A stretch of 12,885 bases of DNA from Halobacteriales archaeon QS_9_68_42 (GCA_003022905.1 PXSE01000044.1:1-12885); one strand, 5' to 3'; shown: positions 1-8,300, numbered from the stretch's first letter. Translations and numbers: made by a program. The notes: generated by a model not told the origin, from the letters alone.

Positions 1-1
1 G

Positions 2-2629
2 GGCCGCGAGGGCCGGTTCGGGGTGCAGGCGCTGTACGTGACGCCGCTACGGGCGCTGAACCGCGACATGCGCGAGCGCCTGGAGTGGTGGGGCGAGACG
101 CTGGACATCGACGTCGACGTCCGTCACGGCGACACCACGGACTACCAGCGCCAGCAACAGGCCGAGAACCCGCCGGACGTGCTGGTGACCACCCCCGAGA
201 CGATGCAGGCGATGTTCACCGGCGAGAAACTCCGCCGGGCGCTCGCCGACATCGAGCACGTCGTCGTCGACGAGGTCCACGAACTCGCCGAGTCCAAGCG
301 CGGCGCCCAGCTGACGGTCGGCCTCGAGCACCTCCGGGAGCGCGCCGGCCCGTTCCAGCGTATCGGCCTCTCGGCGACGGTGGGCGACCCTGAGGAGGTG
401 GGCCGATTCCTGACCGGCGACCGGGGCTGTCACGTCGTCGAGATAGCCGCCGGCTCCGACATCGACGTCGAGGTCCGAGAACCCAAGGTTCGGCCCGGCG
501 ACCACGAGGCCGCGAGCGAGCTGATGACGGAGGCAACAGTCGCCAGCCACGTCCGGGCCATCGACGAACTCGTCGCCGACAACGAGTCGACGCTCGTGTT
601 CGTCAACACCCGCCAGACCGCCGAGGGCCTGGGCTCGCGGCTGAAGGCCTACGGCACCGACGTGGGCATCCACCACGGCTCGCTGTCGAAGTCCGCGCGC
701 ATCGAGGTCGAGGACCGCTTCAAGAGCGGCGACCTCGACGCGCTGCTGTGTACGTCCTCGATGGAGCTGGGCATCGACGTCGGCCGCATCGACCACGTCG
801 TCCAGTACGCCAGCCCCCGGGAGGTCCGGCGGTTGCTCCAGCGGGTGGGCCGGGCGGGCCACCGCCGCGCCGAGACCTCGAGCGGGACGGTGCTGACCAC
901 CCACCCCGACGACACCCTCGAAGCGCTGTCCATCGTCGACCGCGCCGAGCGCGGCGCGGTCGAGCCCGCCGGCATCCACCACGGCAGCCTCGACACCGTC
1001 GCCAACCAGGTAATCGGCCTGCTGATGGGCTTCGGCGAGCTGTCGGCCGCCCGCGCCTACGAGATCGTCACGCGGGCCTACCCGTTCCGCGACCTCGAGG
1101 AAACCGAGTTCAAGGCCGTCCTCCGGCAACTGAGCGACAACCGCCTGCTGTGGCTCGAGAAGAGCGCCGACCGCATCGAGTCCTCCGGCGGCACCTGGCA
1201 GTACTTCTACGCGAACCTCTCGATGATACCCGACGAGGCCAACTACACCGTCACGGACATGGCCTCCGGGCGGACCGTGGGGACGCTCGCAGAGCGGTTC
1301 GTCGTCACCTTCGCCCAACCCGGCGAGACGTTCGTCCAGAGCGGGGAGATGTGGCGCATCACCGAGATCGACGACGGCGAGGAGGAGGTGCTGGTGACGC
1401 CCATCGAGGACCCGACCGGCGAGGTGCCCTCCTGGGTCGGCCAGGAGATACCCGTTCCCCGCGAGGTGGCACAAGGCGTCGGCCGGACCCGGGCGGTCGC
1501 CGGCCGACGGCTCCGGGAGGGCGCCGCCCGCGGGACGGTCGCCGGCTGGATCGCCGAGCGGTTCCCCACCAACGAGCACACCGCCGACCGCGCCCTCGAG
1601 CAACTGGCCGACCACGAGGCGCCGATACCGACCGACGACCGGGTCGTCATCGAGGGGTACGGCCGCAACGTCGTCGTCAACGCCGCCCTCGGGCACACGA
1701 TAAACGAGACGCTGGGCCGGCTGCTGTCGGCGCTTATCGGCCAGCGGACCGGCTCCTCGGTCGCCCTCGAGACCGACCCCTACCGCATCGAACTGGAGGT
1801 GCCCGGCGGGACGACCGTCGGCGACGTCCGGGAACTGCTCGAGGAGACCGACCCCGACCACGTCGCCGGCCTCATCGAGCTGAGCCTCAAGAACGCCGAC
1901 TCGCTGAAGTTCACGCTGGCGCAGGTCGCCGCGAAGTTCGGCGCGCTGAAGCGCTGGAAGGGCAAGGGGTCGAGTCAGAATCGCTTCGGGAAGGACCGCC
2001 TGCTGGAGGCGCTGGAGGACACCCCCATCTACGACGAGGCCGTCCGGGTCGTCCTCCACGAACAGCTTGACGCGGCGGGCGCCGCCGACGTGCTCGCGGC
2101 GGTACAGTCCGGCGAAATTGGCCTGGAGACGGTCGGCGAGCGGACGCCGGTCGGCCGCGGCGGCCGCTCGTCGGGCCGGGAACTGCTCGCGCCGGAGAAC
2201 GCCGACGCCTCCGTCATCGAAACCGTCAAGGAACGCATCCAGGGGGACCGCGTGCTCCTGGCGTGTCTCCACTGCAGGGAGTGGGACCGCAGACAGCAGG
2301 TCCGTCGCGTCGACGACCAGCCGGAGTGTCCCGAGTGCGGGTCGACCCGGGTCGCGGCGCTGAACCCCTGGGCCGACGAGGTGCTCGCGGCCGTCCAAGC
2401 CGACGAGAAGGACGACGACCAGCGAAAGCAGACCGAGCGTGCCTACCGGGCGGCCAGCCTCGTCCAGAGCCACGGCAAGAGGGCCGTCATCGCGCTGGCG
2501 GCCCGGGGCGTCGGCCCCCGCAACGCCGCCTACGTCATCAACAACCACCGCGAGAACGAGGAGGACTTCTACCGGGACATCCTCGAGCGGGAGCGCAACT
2601 ACGCCAAGACGAAGTCGTTCTGGGATTGA
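2..2629 (+). CDS. lhr: Lhr-type DExH-box superfamily 2 helicase, 5'-truncated by the window edge
   Basis: The frame is open from base 2, so the true start and the Walker A motif lie upstream of the window. Counting from the GTG at 23, I see a motif Ia-like TPLRALNRD (7-15), motif II DEVH (83-86), motif III SAT (117-119), LVFVNTR (191-197), TSSMELGID (244-252) and motif VI QRVGRAGHR (273-281). These are the two RecA domains of an ATP-driven nucleic-acid translocase. A winged-helix and Lhr-core region follows, including a W-rich stretch with DRLLEALEDTPIYDEA. A zinc ribbon with C748/C751 and C769/C772 lies near the C-terminus. The length (875 codons seen, probably about 60 missing) fits archaeal Lhr proteins, which act in DNA repair or recombination. 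Family assignment is firm. Which archaeal Lhr subgroup it belongs to is not decided here. Confidence 0.93.
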   Translation, partial: GREGRFGVQALYVTPLRALNRDMRERLEWWGETLDIDVDVRHGDTTDYQRQQQAENPPDVLVTTPETMQAMFTGEKLRRALADIEHVVVDEVHELAESKRGAQLTVGLEHLRERAGPFQRIGLSATVGDPEEVGRFLTGDRGCHVVEIAAGSDIDVEVREPKVRPGDHEAASELMTEATVASHVRAIDELVADNESTLVFVNTRQTAEGLGSRLKAYGTDVGIHHGSLSKSARIEVEDRFKSGDLDALLCTSSMELGIDVGRIDHVVQYASPREVRRLLQRVGRAGHRRAETSSGTVLTTHPDDTLEALSIVDRAERGAVEPAGIHHGSLDTVANQVIGLLMGFGELSAARAYEIVTRAYPFRDLEETEFKAVLRQLSDNRLLWLEKSADRIESSGGTWQYFYANLSMIPDEANYTVTDMASGRTVGTLAERFVVTFAQPGETFVQSGEMWRITEIDDGEEEVLVTPIEDPTGEVPSWVGQEIPVPREVAQGVGRTRAVAGRRLREGAARGTVAGWIAERFPTNEHTADRALEQLADHEAPIPTDDRVVIEGYGRNVVVNAALGHTINETLGRLLSALIGQRTGSSVALETDPYRIELEVPGGTTVGDVRELLEETDPDHVAGLIELSLKNADSLKFTLAQVAAKFGALKRWKGKGSSQNRFGKDRLLEALEDTPIYDEAVRVVLHEQLDAAGAADVLAAVQSGEIGLETVGERTPVGRGGRSSGRELLAPENADASVIETVKERIQGDRVLLACLHCREWDRRQQVRRVDDQPECPECGSTRVAALNPWADEVLAAVQADEKDDDQRKQTERAYRAASLVQSHGKRAVIALAARGVGPRNAAYVINNHRENEEDFYRDILERERNYAKTKSFWD

Positions 2630-2685
2630 CACTGCCGGCTGTAACTATCTCTAAACCTCGGTGCTGTAATTACAGCCGGCAGTGT
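2629..2685. terminator. 16-bp perfect inverted repeat between convergent genes
   Basis: The arm at 2629-2644 (acactgccggctgtaa) is exactly complementary to 2670-2685, with a 25-nt loop. It begins on the last base of the helicase stop codon and ends 6 nt before the stop of the minus-strand gene, so it fills the whole gap. Inside it, 2664-2675 (ctgtaattacag) is a second 12-bp palindrome that competes with the long stem. The position fits a bidirectional terminator, but there is no U-tract. A relic of a small inverted-repeat transposable element is an alternative. Confidence 0.6.
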
Positions 2686-2691
2686 GAGCGG

Positions 2692-3114
2692 TCAGCAGAC
2701 CGAGTAGGTGACCCCGAGGCCCTCCTCGTCGACGCTGACGATGACGTGCCCGTAGCACTCGCTGGTCTGGACCGTGACCGACTCGGAGGCGTCGCCGCGC
2801 TCGGCGGCAATCTCGAAGGACTCGACGCCGTCGGGGTCGGCCGCCCGGAGGTTGTACACCTCCTGGTCGCTCCCCGGCGGGGCCTCGTGGACCACCTCGC
2901 CGGACTCCCGAGTGACCGTCAACGACACCGTCCGCATCTCCTCAATATCGTTCACGATTCGCACGGGGAGGTTCGGGTCGGTCGCCAGCGCCGTCAGCAA
3001 GACAGCCGGCGACCCCAGCAAGGCCGAGACCGCAGGCGGCGAGCACTTGGCGTCGTTCCACGGGGGGCCATCGGGGTTGGGCGGCAAGTGCTTTTGAAAC
3101 GGACAGACGCTCAT
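2692..3114 (-). CDS. Small cysteine-containing beta-rich haloarchaeal protein, function unknown
   Basis: It encodes 140 residues from the ATG at 3112-3114. An upstream ATG at 3159 would add 15 basic residues and overlap the preceding gene, so I prefer 3114, 22 nt after that gene's stop. The first half is proline/cysteine-rich with a weakly hydrophobic patch (SALLGSPAVLLTALA), but it is not a convincing signal peptide. The second half, from about residue 48, alternates hydrophobic and polar residues like a small Ig-type beta sandwich: VRIVNDIEEMRTVSLTVTR, then a Tyr-containing turn, then a C-terminal pair of Cys (ECYGH and YSVC at the very end). The layout recalls small haloarchaeal lipoproteins with two conserved cysteines in this domain, but the lipobox is missing. 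It probably forms an operon with the upstream pilin/bactofilin-like gene and may have a role at the cell surface. No specific function is assigned. Confidence 0.6.
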   Translation of the reverse strand: MSVCPFQKHLPPNPDGPPWNDAKCSPPAVSALLGSPAVLLTALATDPNLPVRIVNDIEEMRTVSLTVTRESGEVVHEAPPGSDQEVYNLRAADPDGVESFEIAAERGDASESVTVQTSECYGHVIVSVDEEGLGVTYSVC

Positions 3115-3136
3115 CTGAACCCGGGGCGGGCGACGG

Positions 3137-5446
3137 TCAGTCCTCGATTTGTATTTCATTTTCCGTCACGTGGAGGTACTGGACGCTCGTGGTTCCGTTC
3201 TTGCCATCGCCGACGGTTTGGCCCGAGAGGTCCTCGTCGTAGTGTATCTGTGCGCCGCTGTCGCCTTGGACCTTCTCGGCGACGACCGCGCCGAACACCT
3301 CCGCCACGCCGTTGTTCTCGCCCATGTCGACCGTGCTCTTCGGGGCGTTGATAACGCCCGTGAAGCTCATCCCCTGTATGTCGACGGTCGAGTCACCGAT
3401 GACGTTTATTTCGACGCGGGTCGCGTTGTGTTCGCCGGCCGGCGCCGTCGTGACAGTGCCGTCCCCGCTGAGCGAGACGTCGCCCTCAACGTACAGTTCG
3501 ACCTTGCCACCCTGTTTGAACGTGAGGTCCCCCTGATCGATGTCGAGTTTCGAGACCTTGTACGTGCCCGGTTCCAGTTTGCAGTGCTCGTCGGACGACC
3601 CAACCTGAATGGTACCATCGTCACCCGTACAATCGGTATCGTCGATAGAGTTGAGTTCGTCATCGGGCGGGACCTCGATTCCGGGAAGGTCAGGGTCCGG
3701 GTCGGCCGGGGGTTTCGGCGGCCTCGGGTCCTCCGGCGAGACTGGAGCCTTCACCGACGGCGAACTGTTCGCGTCGATGTCACATCCGGAATCGGACTCG
3801 ACGTTGCCGTACACGTCGCCGTTTAGCGTCGAGTCCGAGCAGTCGATGTCCCCACCGACGTGCAAGTCGCCATCGATCGTGGTCGAGGACAGGTCCGCGT
3901 CACCGGCAACGTAGACCGAACCGTCGATGTCAGTGCTCTCCTTGGTCGTCAGGTCGCCGCCGACGCGGATGTCGCCGTCGACGGTCGTTTCCGACATCGT
4001 GGCGTCCGAACTGACGTTCACGTCCCCATTGTAGGTACTGCCGGAGTCGGCGAGGTCACCACCGGTGAAGGCATTGCCGAACGACGCGTCGGTGGTGTAG
4101 ATGCCATCCTCGGCGTGTAACTCCCCGGAGACGGGGACCCCGATGGAATTGTCTTCCTCTCCATACGTGTCCTCCGTGCGGACGTCCCCGGCGAAATCGG
4201 GTTCGGTGCTACTGAGACCACCGATTTCCTGGGCGTCGGTGTCACCGCCGATCGTAACGTCGGCACTGAAGAACAGTTCGTCGCCGGCCCGAACATCACC
4301 GTCGACCGTGGTGTCGGAGTTCTGTAGGTCGACCTTCTTAGCGTGGATGTCCCCCTCGACCGCCGCCTTGGATTTCAGCACCGTCTCATTCGAGTAAACG
4401 TCATCCCGTACGGACCCGTCGTCGACGATCTCCACCTTCTGCTGGCTGTGGATGCTCCCATTGATTCGAGCCGGATTGTCTCCCCCGCCGATCTTCACTA
4501 TTTGGTTCGTGTGAACGTCGCCGTCGACCTTTCCCTTAATCGGGTTGGCACCCCCCTCGGTCGTGATGTTGCCGTTATCGTTCGCGTCTGACGACGAGTA
4601 GGTGTCGGAGTCGTAGCTGTCCACCTCCATGTCCTGGACGTAGACGGAGTCGTCGCCGGTACTGACCGTGCGGATGGCGTTCTCGATCGTCACCGGCGAC
4701 GGCACCACCAGTCTGACGGTCACCGTCTCATCGGCGGCGGTCTCATTGACGACCCGGCCGTCGGTCCGTTTGGCGAGGAAGTTGCCCCATGCTTCGTAGT
4801 ACTGGCTGCCGATCGTCACGTATACCCGACCGCTGTCGTCCGCCAGCGGGTTGCCACCGTGGTCGACCTTCTCGGTCGACCCGCCGGTCACCCGCAAATT
4901 CACTTCCGAGCCCCCCCGGTCGACATTGCCCGAGACATTGACCACGGGTAGCGTCAGCGTGTCACCCCGGTAGTGAAACTCCGGCGGCGACACCATCCGG
5001 CTGCCGCCGCTGTCGTCGCTGGACCACACGCCGCCGCCCTCGTAGGCGACCGTCTCCCCGCCGGTGTCGTAGACGACGCTTCCCATGTACGTCTTCTCTT
5101 CATCGCAGGTGGCGGTGGCGTCGTTGGCATCCTCCGGCAGGATGAACTCCCGGTCGGTGGCGTTACCTTTCTCGACGCAGATCCAGCTCGCTCTCTCCCT
5201 GACCCGGACGGTGCCCGCCGAGGCGTCGAACCGGGCCTGTCGCTGGTCGCTACCCCCCAGTGCGACCGCCGCCGACTCCGAGGCGAACTGCGCCATCTCC
5301 TGGCTGGCCCGCTCCTGTTCGGCCGTCCCGGAGATGTCGTCGATGAGACCGCCGCCGATGACGGCGACGCCCGTCGCCGACGTGAGGATGATGCCGACGA
5401 GCAGGACGACGGAAAGCGTAGAACTCTGAGCCCTCAATCTGTCCAT
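3137..5446 (-). CDS. Pilin-type N-terminus fused to bactofilin-like beta-helix repeats (DUF7289-like surface protein)
   Basis: This protein has 769 residues. Residues 5-7 (RAQ) followed by the hydrophobic helix 11-34 fit an archaeal class III (pilin-type) signal with cleavage between A6 and Q7. Residues 40-260 form a globular region. Residues 305-560 hold about 14 degenerate repeats of about 17-20 residues built around (D/N/E)G(D/S)(V/I/L)(H/Y/R), for example DGDVHTNQ, EGDIHAKK, DGDIRVGGD and DGSVYVAGD. This is the pattern of polymer-forming bactofilin-like beta helices. A proline-rich linker (565-595) leads to a C-terminal beta-rich domain (about 600-769). The gene starts with ATG without a Shine-Dalgarno (SD) sequence and has a TATA-like box about 25 nt upstream, so the mRNA is probably leaderless. 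Inference: an envelope-anchored filament or scaffold protein with the repeats outside the cell. The family number (DUF7289, perhaps DUF7305 at the C-terminus) is from memory. Confidence 0.8.
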   Translation of the reverse strand: MDRLRAQSSTLSVVLLVGIILTSATGVAVIGGGLIDDISGTAEQERASQEMAQFASESAAVALGGSDQRQARFDASAGTVRVRERASWICVEKGNATDREFILPEDANDATATCDEEKTYMGSVVYDTGGETVAYEGGGVWSSDDSGGSRMVSPPEFHYRGDTLTLPVVNVSGNVDRGGSEVNLRVTGGSTEKVDHGGNPLADDSGRVYVTIGSQYYEAWGNFLAKRTDGRVVNETAADETVTVRLVVPSPVTIENAIRTVSTGDDSVYVQDMEVDSYDSDTYSSSDANDNGNITTEGGANPIKGKVDGDVHTNQIVKIGGGDNPARINGSIHSQQKVEIVDDGSVRDDVYSNETVLKSKAAVEGDIHAKKVDLQNSDTTVDGDVRAGDELFFSADVTIGGDTDAQEIGGLSSTEPDFAGDVRTEDTYGEEDNSIGVPVSGELHAEDGIYTTDASFGNAFTGGDLADSGSTYNGDVNVSSDATMSETTVDGDIRVGGDLTTKESTDIDGSVYVAGDADLSSTTIDGDLHVGGDIDCSDSTLNGDVYGNVESDSGCDIDANSSPSVKAPVSPEDPRPPKPPADPDPDLPGIEVPPDDELNSIDDTDCTGDDGTIQVGSSDEHCKLEPGTYKVSKLDIDQGDLTFKQGGKVELYVEGDVSLSGDGTVTTAPAGEHNATRVEINVIGDSTVDIQGMSFTGVINAPKSTVDMGENNGVAEVFGAVVAEKVQGDSGAQIHYDEDLSGQTVGDGKNGTTSVQYLHVTENEIQIED
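3767..4534 (-). repeat. Protein-level repeat array (bactofilin-like beta-helix coils)
   Basis: This stretch codes for residues 305-560 of the pilin-type protein. Units of about 17-20 residues recur around a G-D-(V/I/L)-(H/Y/R) core, and the last six (from NGDVNVSSD to NGDVYGNVES) are the most regular. The DNA copies have diverged, so this is an old protein repeat and not a recent tandem duplication. Confidence 0.7.
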
Positions 5447-5466
5447 TCGTTACCACGCCGGGCTCC

Positions 5467-5480
5467 AATATGAAAAAGTT
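5467..5480 (-). promoter_or_regulatory. TATA-like box for the pilin/bactofilin-like gene
   Basis: The minus strand reads aactttttcatatt, with its centre about 25 nt before the ATG at 5446. No SD-like sequence lies before the ATG. Together these suggest a leaderless transcript starting at or next to the start codon. Confidence 0.5.
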
Positions 5481-5486
5481 CCGGCG

Positions 5487-5575
5487 TCATTCGAGCGTCG
5501 AGCCGTGCCACGGGATGGCGCGCCGCTCCCGGTGGGCGGCCGCGGGCTCACCGGCGGGGCCGGCGACGGTCACCT
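5487..5575 (-). pseudogene. Possible severed 3' end of a gene next to the mobile element
   Basis: On the minus strand an open frame runs from GTG at 5573-5575 to TGA at 5487-5489 and encodes VTVAGPAGEPAAAHRERRAI plus eight more residues ending STLE. Almost all codons end in G or C, as in the real genes here. A TAG lies directly upstream, in what looks like the end of the inserted element. It could be the tail of a gene cut by the insertion, possibly the AAA ATPase gene on the other side. It is short, and in DNA this GC-rich an open frame of this size can arise by chance. Confidence 0.25.
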
Positions 5576-6148
5576 AATTCAAGGCGGAGGCCCCACCCTC
5601 AAGTCGTGAGGAATCGCAGATTCCTCTGTCCATCCGAACGGGCCTGCGGCCCGTGAGGAGAGAGCGCAGGGTTTCCGGGCCCCCGGCGGAAGCACAAGCG
5701 AGTCGGGTGGGGAGGATAGCGCGGAACGGAGGTCCGCGGACCATGCGAGCGGGCAAAGCCCGCGCGCAGAAGCCGACACGAGTGGAGACTCTCGGTATGC
5801 GTGGTGCTGGCGACGGGGTCGAAACCATACCTTTTTGCCGAAACCACTCATAGCCACCTGTGCAAGCCTCGGCAAGCACACGTCTTGGCGAGGTGGGGCG
5901 CACGTAAACCGTCCCTTGATGTCGGGGCCACAGTGTGGACACCGACAAGTAAAGCAGGAGTGTCGCAGACCGTCCGAATCAATCCAAGGCGGCGTAGCAC
6001 CTCTACGTGCGCTGTTCGGCCGGGATGACGCGACTGCAACGAAGGTCGCGCCTCGTCCATGCATGGGGGCAGGGCCGAAACCGCTGTGGGAACGCCCTGC
6101 CCTCAACGAGCGACCCCCCTGTGGATGAGCGACGTAGGGCGGGGTAGT
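5576..6148. mobile_element. Hairpin-rich element, probably a decayed or non-autonomous IS200/IS605-type insertion
   Basis: No open frame here gives a convincing protein, but perfect or near-perfect hairpins are dense: 5597-5611 (5-bp stem), 5608-5626 (gaggaatc-gca-gattcctc), 5638-5654 (acgggcc-tgc-ggcccgt), 5731-5742 (12-bp palindrome), 5749-5763 (gcgggc-aaa-gcccgc), 5867-5893 (10-bp stem, one mismatch), 5993-6007, 6029-6050 and 6095-6144 (9-bp stem with one G-U). Both ends carry a similar ccctcaa motif in the same orientation (5596-5602 and 6101-6106), without long terminal inverted repeats, as in IS200/IS605 elements, whose ends are subterminal hairpins. A minus-strand frame shows clustered Cys (CPHCG and FTC near 5900-5930) that might be a relic of a TnpB zinc ribbon, but this is weak. 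The edges are estimates. One edge coincides with the stop codon of the AAA ATPase. A structured non-coding RNA is the main alternative. Confidence 0.45.
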
Positions 6149-8254
6149 TTACTCCCGGACGCCGTCGAGGGCCGCCGCGACGTGGTTCTCGCGGATGCAT
6201 ATCTCGTCAGCTTGCTCAACGGCCTCGGCGGGGCCGATGTCCGTCGCCAGTTCCCGTATCGCCCGCATCGAGGCCGTCCGTAGCAGGGACTCCAGTTGTG
6301 CCCCGGAGAGGCCCACGGTGTCGTCGGCCAGCGCGTCGAGGTCGACGTCGTCGGCGAACGGCTTGCCCCGGGCGTGGACCGCCAGTATCTCCCGGCGGGC
6401 CTTGCGGTCGGGGTCGGGCACCTCGACGTGGGACTCCAGGCGGCCGGGCCGCAACAGCGCGGGGTCGAGCGATTCCCGGCGGTTCGTCGCCGCCAGCACC
6501 ACCAGGTTGGGGTTTTCCGTCAGGCCGTCCAGTTCGGTTAGGAGCTGTGAGACCACCCGCTCGGTGGCCTCGCTGGAATCACCGCGGACGCCCGCGATGG
6601 CGTCTATCTCGTCGAAGAACACGATGGCCGGCGCCGCCTGCCGCGCCCGGTCGAACACCTCCCGGACGGCCTTCTCGCTCTCGCCGACGTACTTGTCGAG
6701 CAGTTCCGGGCCGGCGACGCTGACGAAGTTGACGTCGCTCTCGCCGGCCAGCGCCCGCGCCAGAAGCGTCTTGCCGGTGCCCGGCGGGCCGTACAACAGC
6801 ACCCCGGACGGCGGCTCCGTGTTGGTCGCCTCGAACAGCGGGCCGTAGGCAAGCGGCCACTCGACGGCCTCGGTGAGCGCCTGCTTCGGCTCGGCGAGGC
6901 CGCCGACGTCCTCGAAGGAGACGTCCGGCGTCTCGGCGACGTACTCCCGCATCGCCGAGGGGTCGACCGCGGCCATCGCCGCCTCGAAGTCCGCGCGCCG
7001 AACGGTGAGTTCCTCGCGGTCCTCCCGGTCCCGGAGCGCGCGCATGGCCGCCTCCGTCGACAGCGAGTGGATGTCGGCGCCGACGAAGCCGTACGTCCGG
7101 GCCGCCAGGTCGTCGAGGTCGACCTCGTCGGCCAGCGGCATCCCCCGGGCGTGGACGTCGAGTATCTCCCGGCGGCCGGCCTCGTCGGGGACGCCGATCT
7201 CGATTTCGCGGTCGAACCGGCCGCCCCGGCGGAGCGCGGGATCGACGACGTCGACGCGGTTGGTCGCGCCGATGACGATGACTCGTTCGTTGGACTCCAG
7301 GCCGTCCATCAGGGTCAGTAGCTGTGCGACCACCCGGTTCTCCATGTCGGCCTCGGCGTCGCGGGCGGCCGCAATGGAGTCTATCTCGTCGATGAACACG
7401 ACCGCCGGCGACCGCTCGACGGCCCGCTCGAACGTCTCCCGGAGTTTCTCCTCGCTTTCGCCCTTGTACTTCGAGACGATTTCCGGGCCGTCGATGACCT
7501 CGAAGCCCGCGTCCACCTCGTTGGCGACGGCCTCCGCGATGAGCGTCTTGCCGGTGCCCGGCGGGCCGTACAGCAGCACCCCCGACGGCGGCTCGATGCC
7601 GAGTTTCCGGAACAGCTCTGGCTCCGACAGCGGCAGTTCGATCATCTCCCGGACCTGCTCAAGTTCCTCGTCGAGGCCGCCGATGTCCTCGTAGGTGGCG
7701 TCGGCGGCCGGTTCGGGGGGCGTCGATTCCTGCGGGGACCCGCCACCGCCGGTCTCTCCGCCGGCCGGCGCGGAGTTCGTCGCCGACTCTCGGAGGCGGA
7801 CGGTCGTCCGGTCGGTGACCCGGACGGTCCCGTCGGGCGTGGTCTCGGCGACCGTCGCCCGGACGCCGGGCCGTTCCAGCCGGACCTCCTCGCCGGCCTG
7901 TAGCGGCCGGTCCCGGAGGTCGGCGGCGACGGCCTCCGCGAGGTCCTCGTCGGCGGCCACCGGCAGCTCGACGAACACCTCGTCGGCCTCGGCGACGGAT
8001 ATCTGGCTGACCGTCACCGCCTCGCCGATGTTCACGCCGGCGTTGGCCCGGGTGTCGGCGTCGATACGGATGATGCCCTCCTCGCCGCCGGCGGGCCACA
8101 CCTTCGAGACGGTCGGCCGTTCGCCCTCGATGACGACGGTGTCGCCGCTGAGCACGCTGAGTGCCCGCCGCGCCGATTCGGGGAGCCTGGCGACCCCCCG
8201 CCCCGCATCGCGTTTCTCGGCGCCCTTCACCGTGAGCGTGACCCGCCGGTCCAT
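6149..8254 (-). CDS. CDC48/VAT-family AAA+ ATPase with two ATPase rings
   Basis: It encodes 701 residues from the ATG at 8252-8254. A longer in-frame start at 8344 would add a basic, GC-random 30 residues and overlap the divergent promoter, so I reject it. Residues 1-155 form a CDC48 N-domain (double-psi barrel plus second subdomain, from MDRRVTLTVKGAEKRDAGRG). A Gly/Pro/Glu-rich linker runs from about 160 to 186. D1 has Walker A GPPGTGKT (230-237), Walker B VVFIDE (285-290), a pore-loop KYKGE (262-266) and an RRGGRFDRE arginine-finger region. D2 has GPPGTGKT (489-496), IVFFDE (544-549) and KYVGE (521-525). These proteins form hexamers that use ATP to unfold or extract proteins, often for the proteasome. 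The protein is shorter than typical archaeal VAT (about 745 residues) and ends right after the D2 alpha domain, where the hairpin-rich element begins. Haloarchaea usually carry several paralogues, so I give no letter. Confidence 0.93.
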   Translation of the reverse strand: MDRRVTLTVKGAEKRDAGRGVARLPESARRALSVLSGDTVVIEGERPTVSKVWPAGGEEGIIRIDADTRANAGVNIGEAVTVSQISVAEADEVFVELPVAADEDLAEAVAADLRDRPLQAGEEVRLERPGVRATVAETTPDGTVRVTDRTTVRLRESATNSAPAGGETGGGGSPQESTPPEPAADATYEDIGGLDEELEQVREMIELPLSEPELFRKLGIEPPSGVLLYGPPGTGKTLIAEAVANEVDAGFEVIDGPEIVSKYKGESEEKLRETFERAVERSPAVVFIDEIDSIAAARDAEADMENRVVAQLLTLMDGLESNERVIVIGATNRVDVVDPALRRGGRFDREIEIGVPDEAGRREILDVHARGMPLADEVDLDDLAARTYGFVGADIHSLSTEAAMRALRDREDREELTVRRADFEAAMAAVDPSAMREYVAETPDVSFEDVGGLAEPKQALTEAVEWPLAYGPLFEATNTEPPSGVLLYGPPGTGKTLLARALAGESDVNFVSVAGPELLDKYVGESEKAVREVFDRARQAAPAIVFFDEIDAIAGVRGDSSEATERVVSQLLTELDGLTENPNLVVLAATNRRESLDPALLRPGRLESHVEVPDPDRKARREILAVHARGKPFADDVDLDALADDTVGLSGAQLESLLRTASMRAIRELATDIGPAEAVEQADEICIRENHVAAALDGVRE

Positions 8255-8300
8255 GGTCCCGTTCGGGCCGCCGCCGGCTTTACGGTTCCGCCCCGGAGAA

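Noticed and set aside
47..2632. 861-codon open frame on the minus strand, antisense to the helicase
   Set aside because: The plus strand carries all the helicase motifs. The antisense frame is kept open by the high G/C bias of third codon positions, and its translation is a low-complexity Leu/Val/Gly/Asp sequence without a recognisable domain.
3115..3159. Longer start at 3159 for the small cysteine protein
   Set aside because: It would overlap the upstream gene by 23 bp and add KYKSRTDRRPPRVQ, a basic stretch unlike the rest. The 3114 start leaves a normal 22-nt gap.
3767..4534. CRISPR-like periodicity in the pilin/bactofilin-like gene
   Set aside because: The repetition is at protein level with diverged DNA and no constant repeat separated by unique spacers.
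5597..5900. RNase P or SRP (7S) RNA in the hairpin-rich region
   Set aside because: Hairpins are plentiful, but I do not find the conserved RNase P core such as GAGGAAAGUC or an SRP-type domain, and the end motifs fit a mobile element better.
5579..6106. 175-codon minus-strand frame with CPHCG and FTC in the intergenic element
   Set aside because: The surrounding sequence is not protein-like and runs through perfect hairpins. The cysteines may be a relic of a transposase zinc ribbon, but I cannot support a gene.
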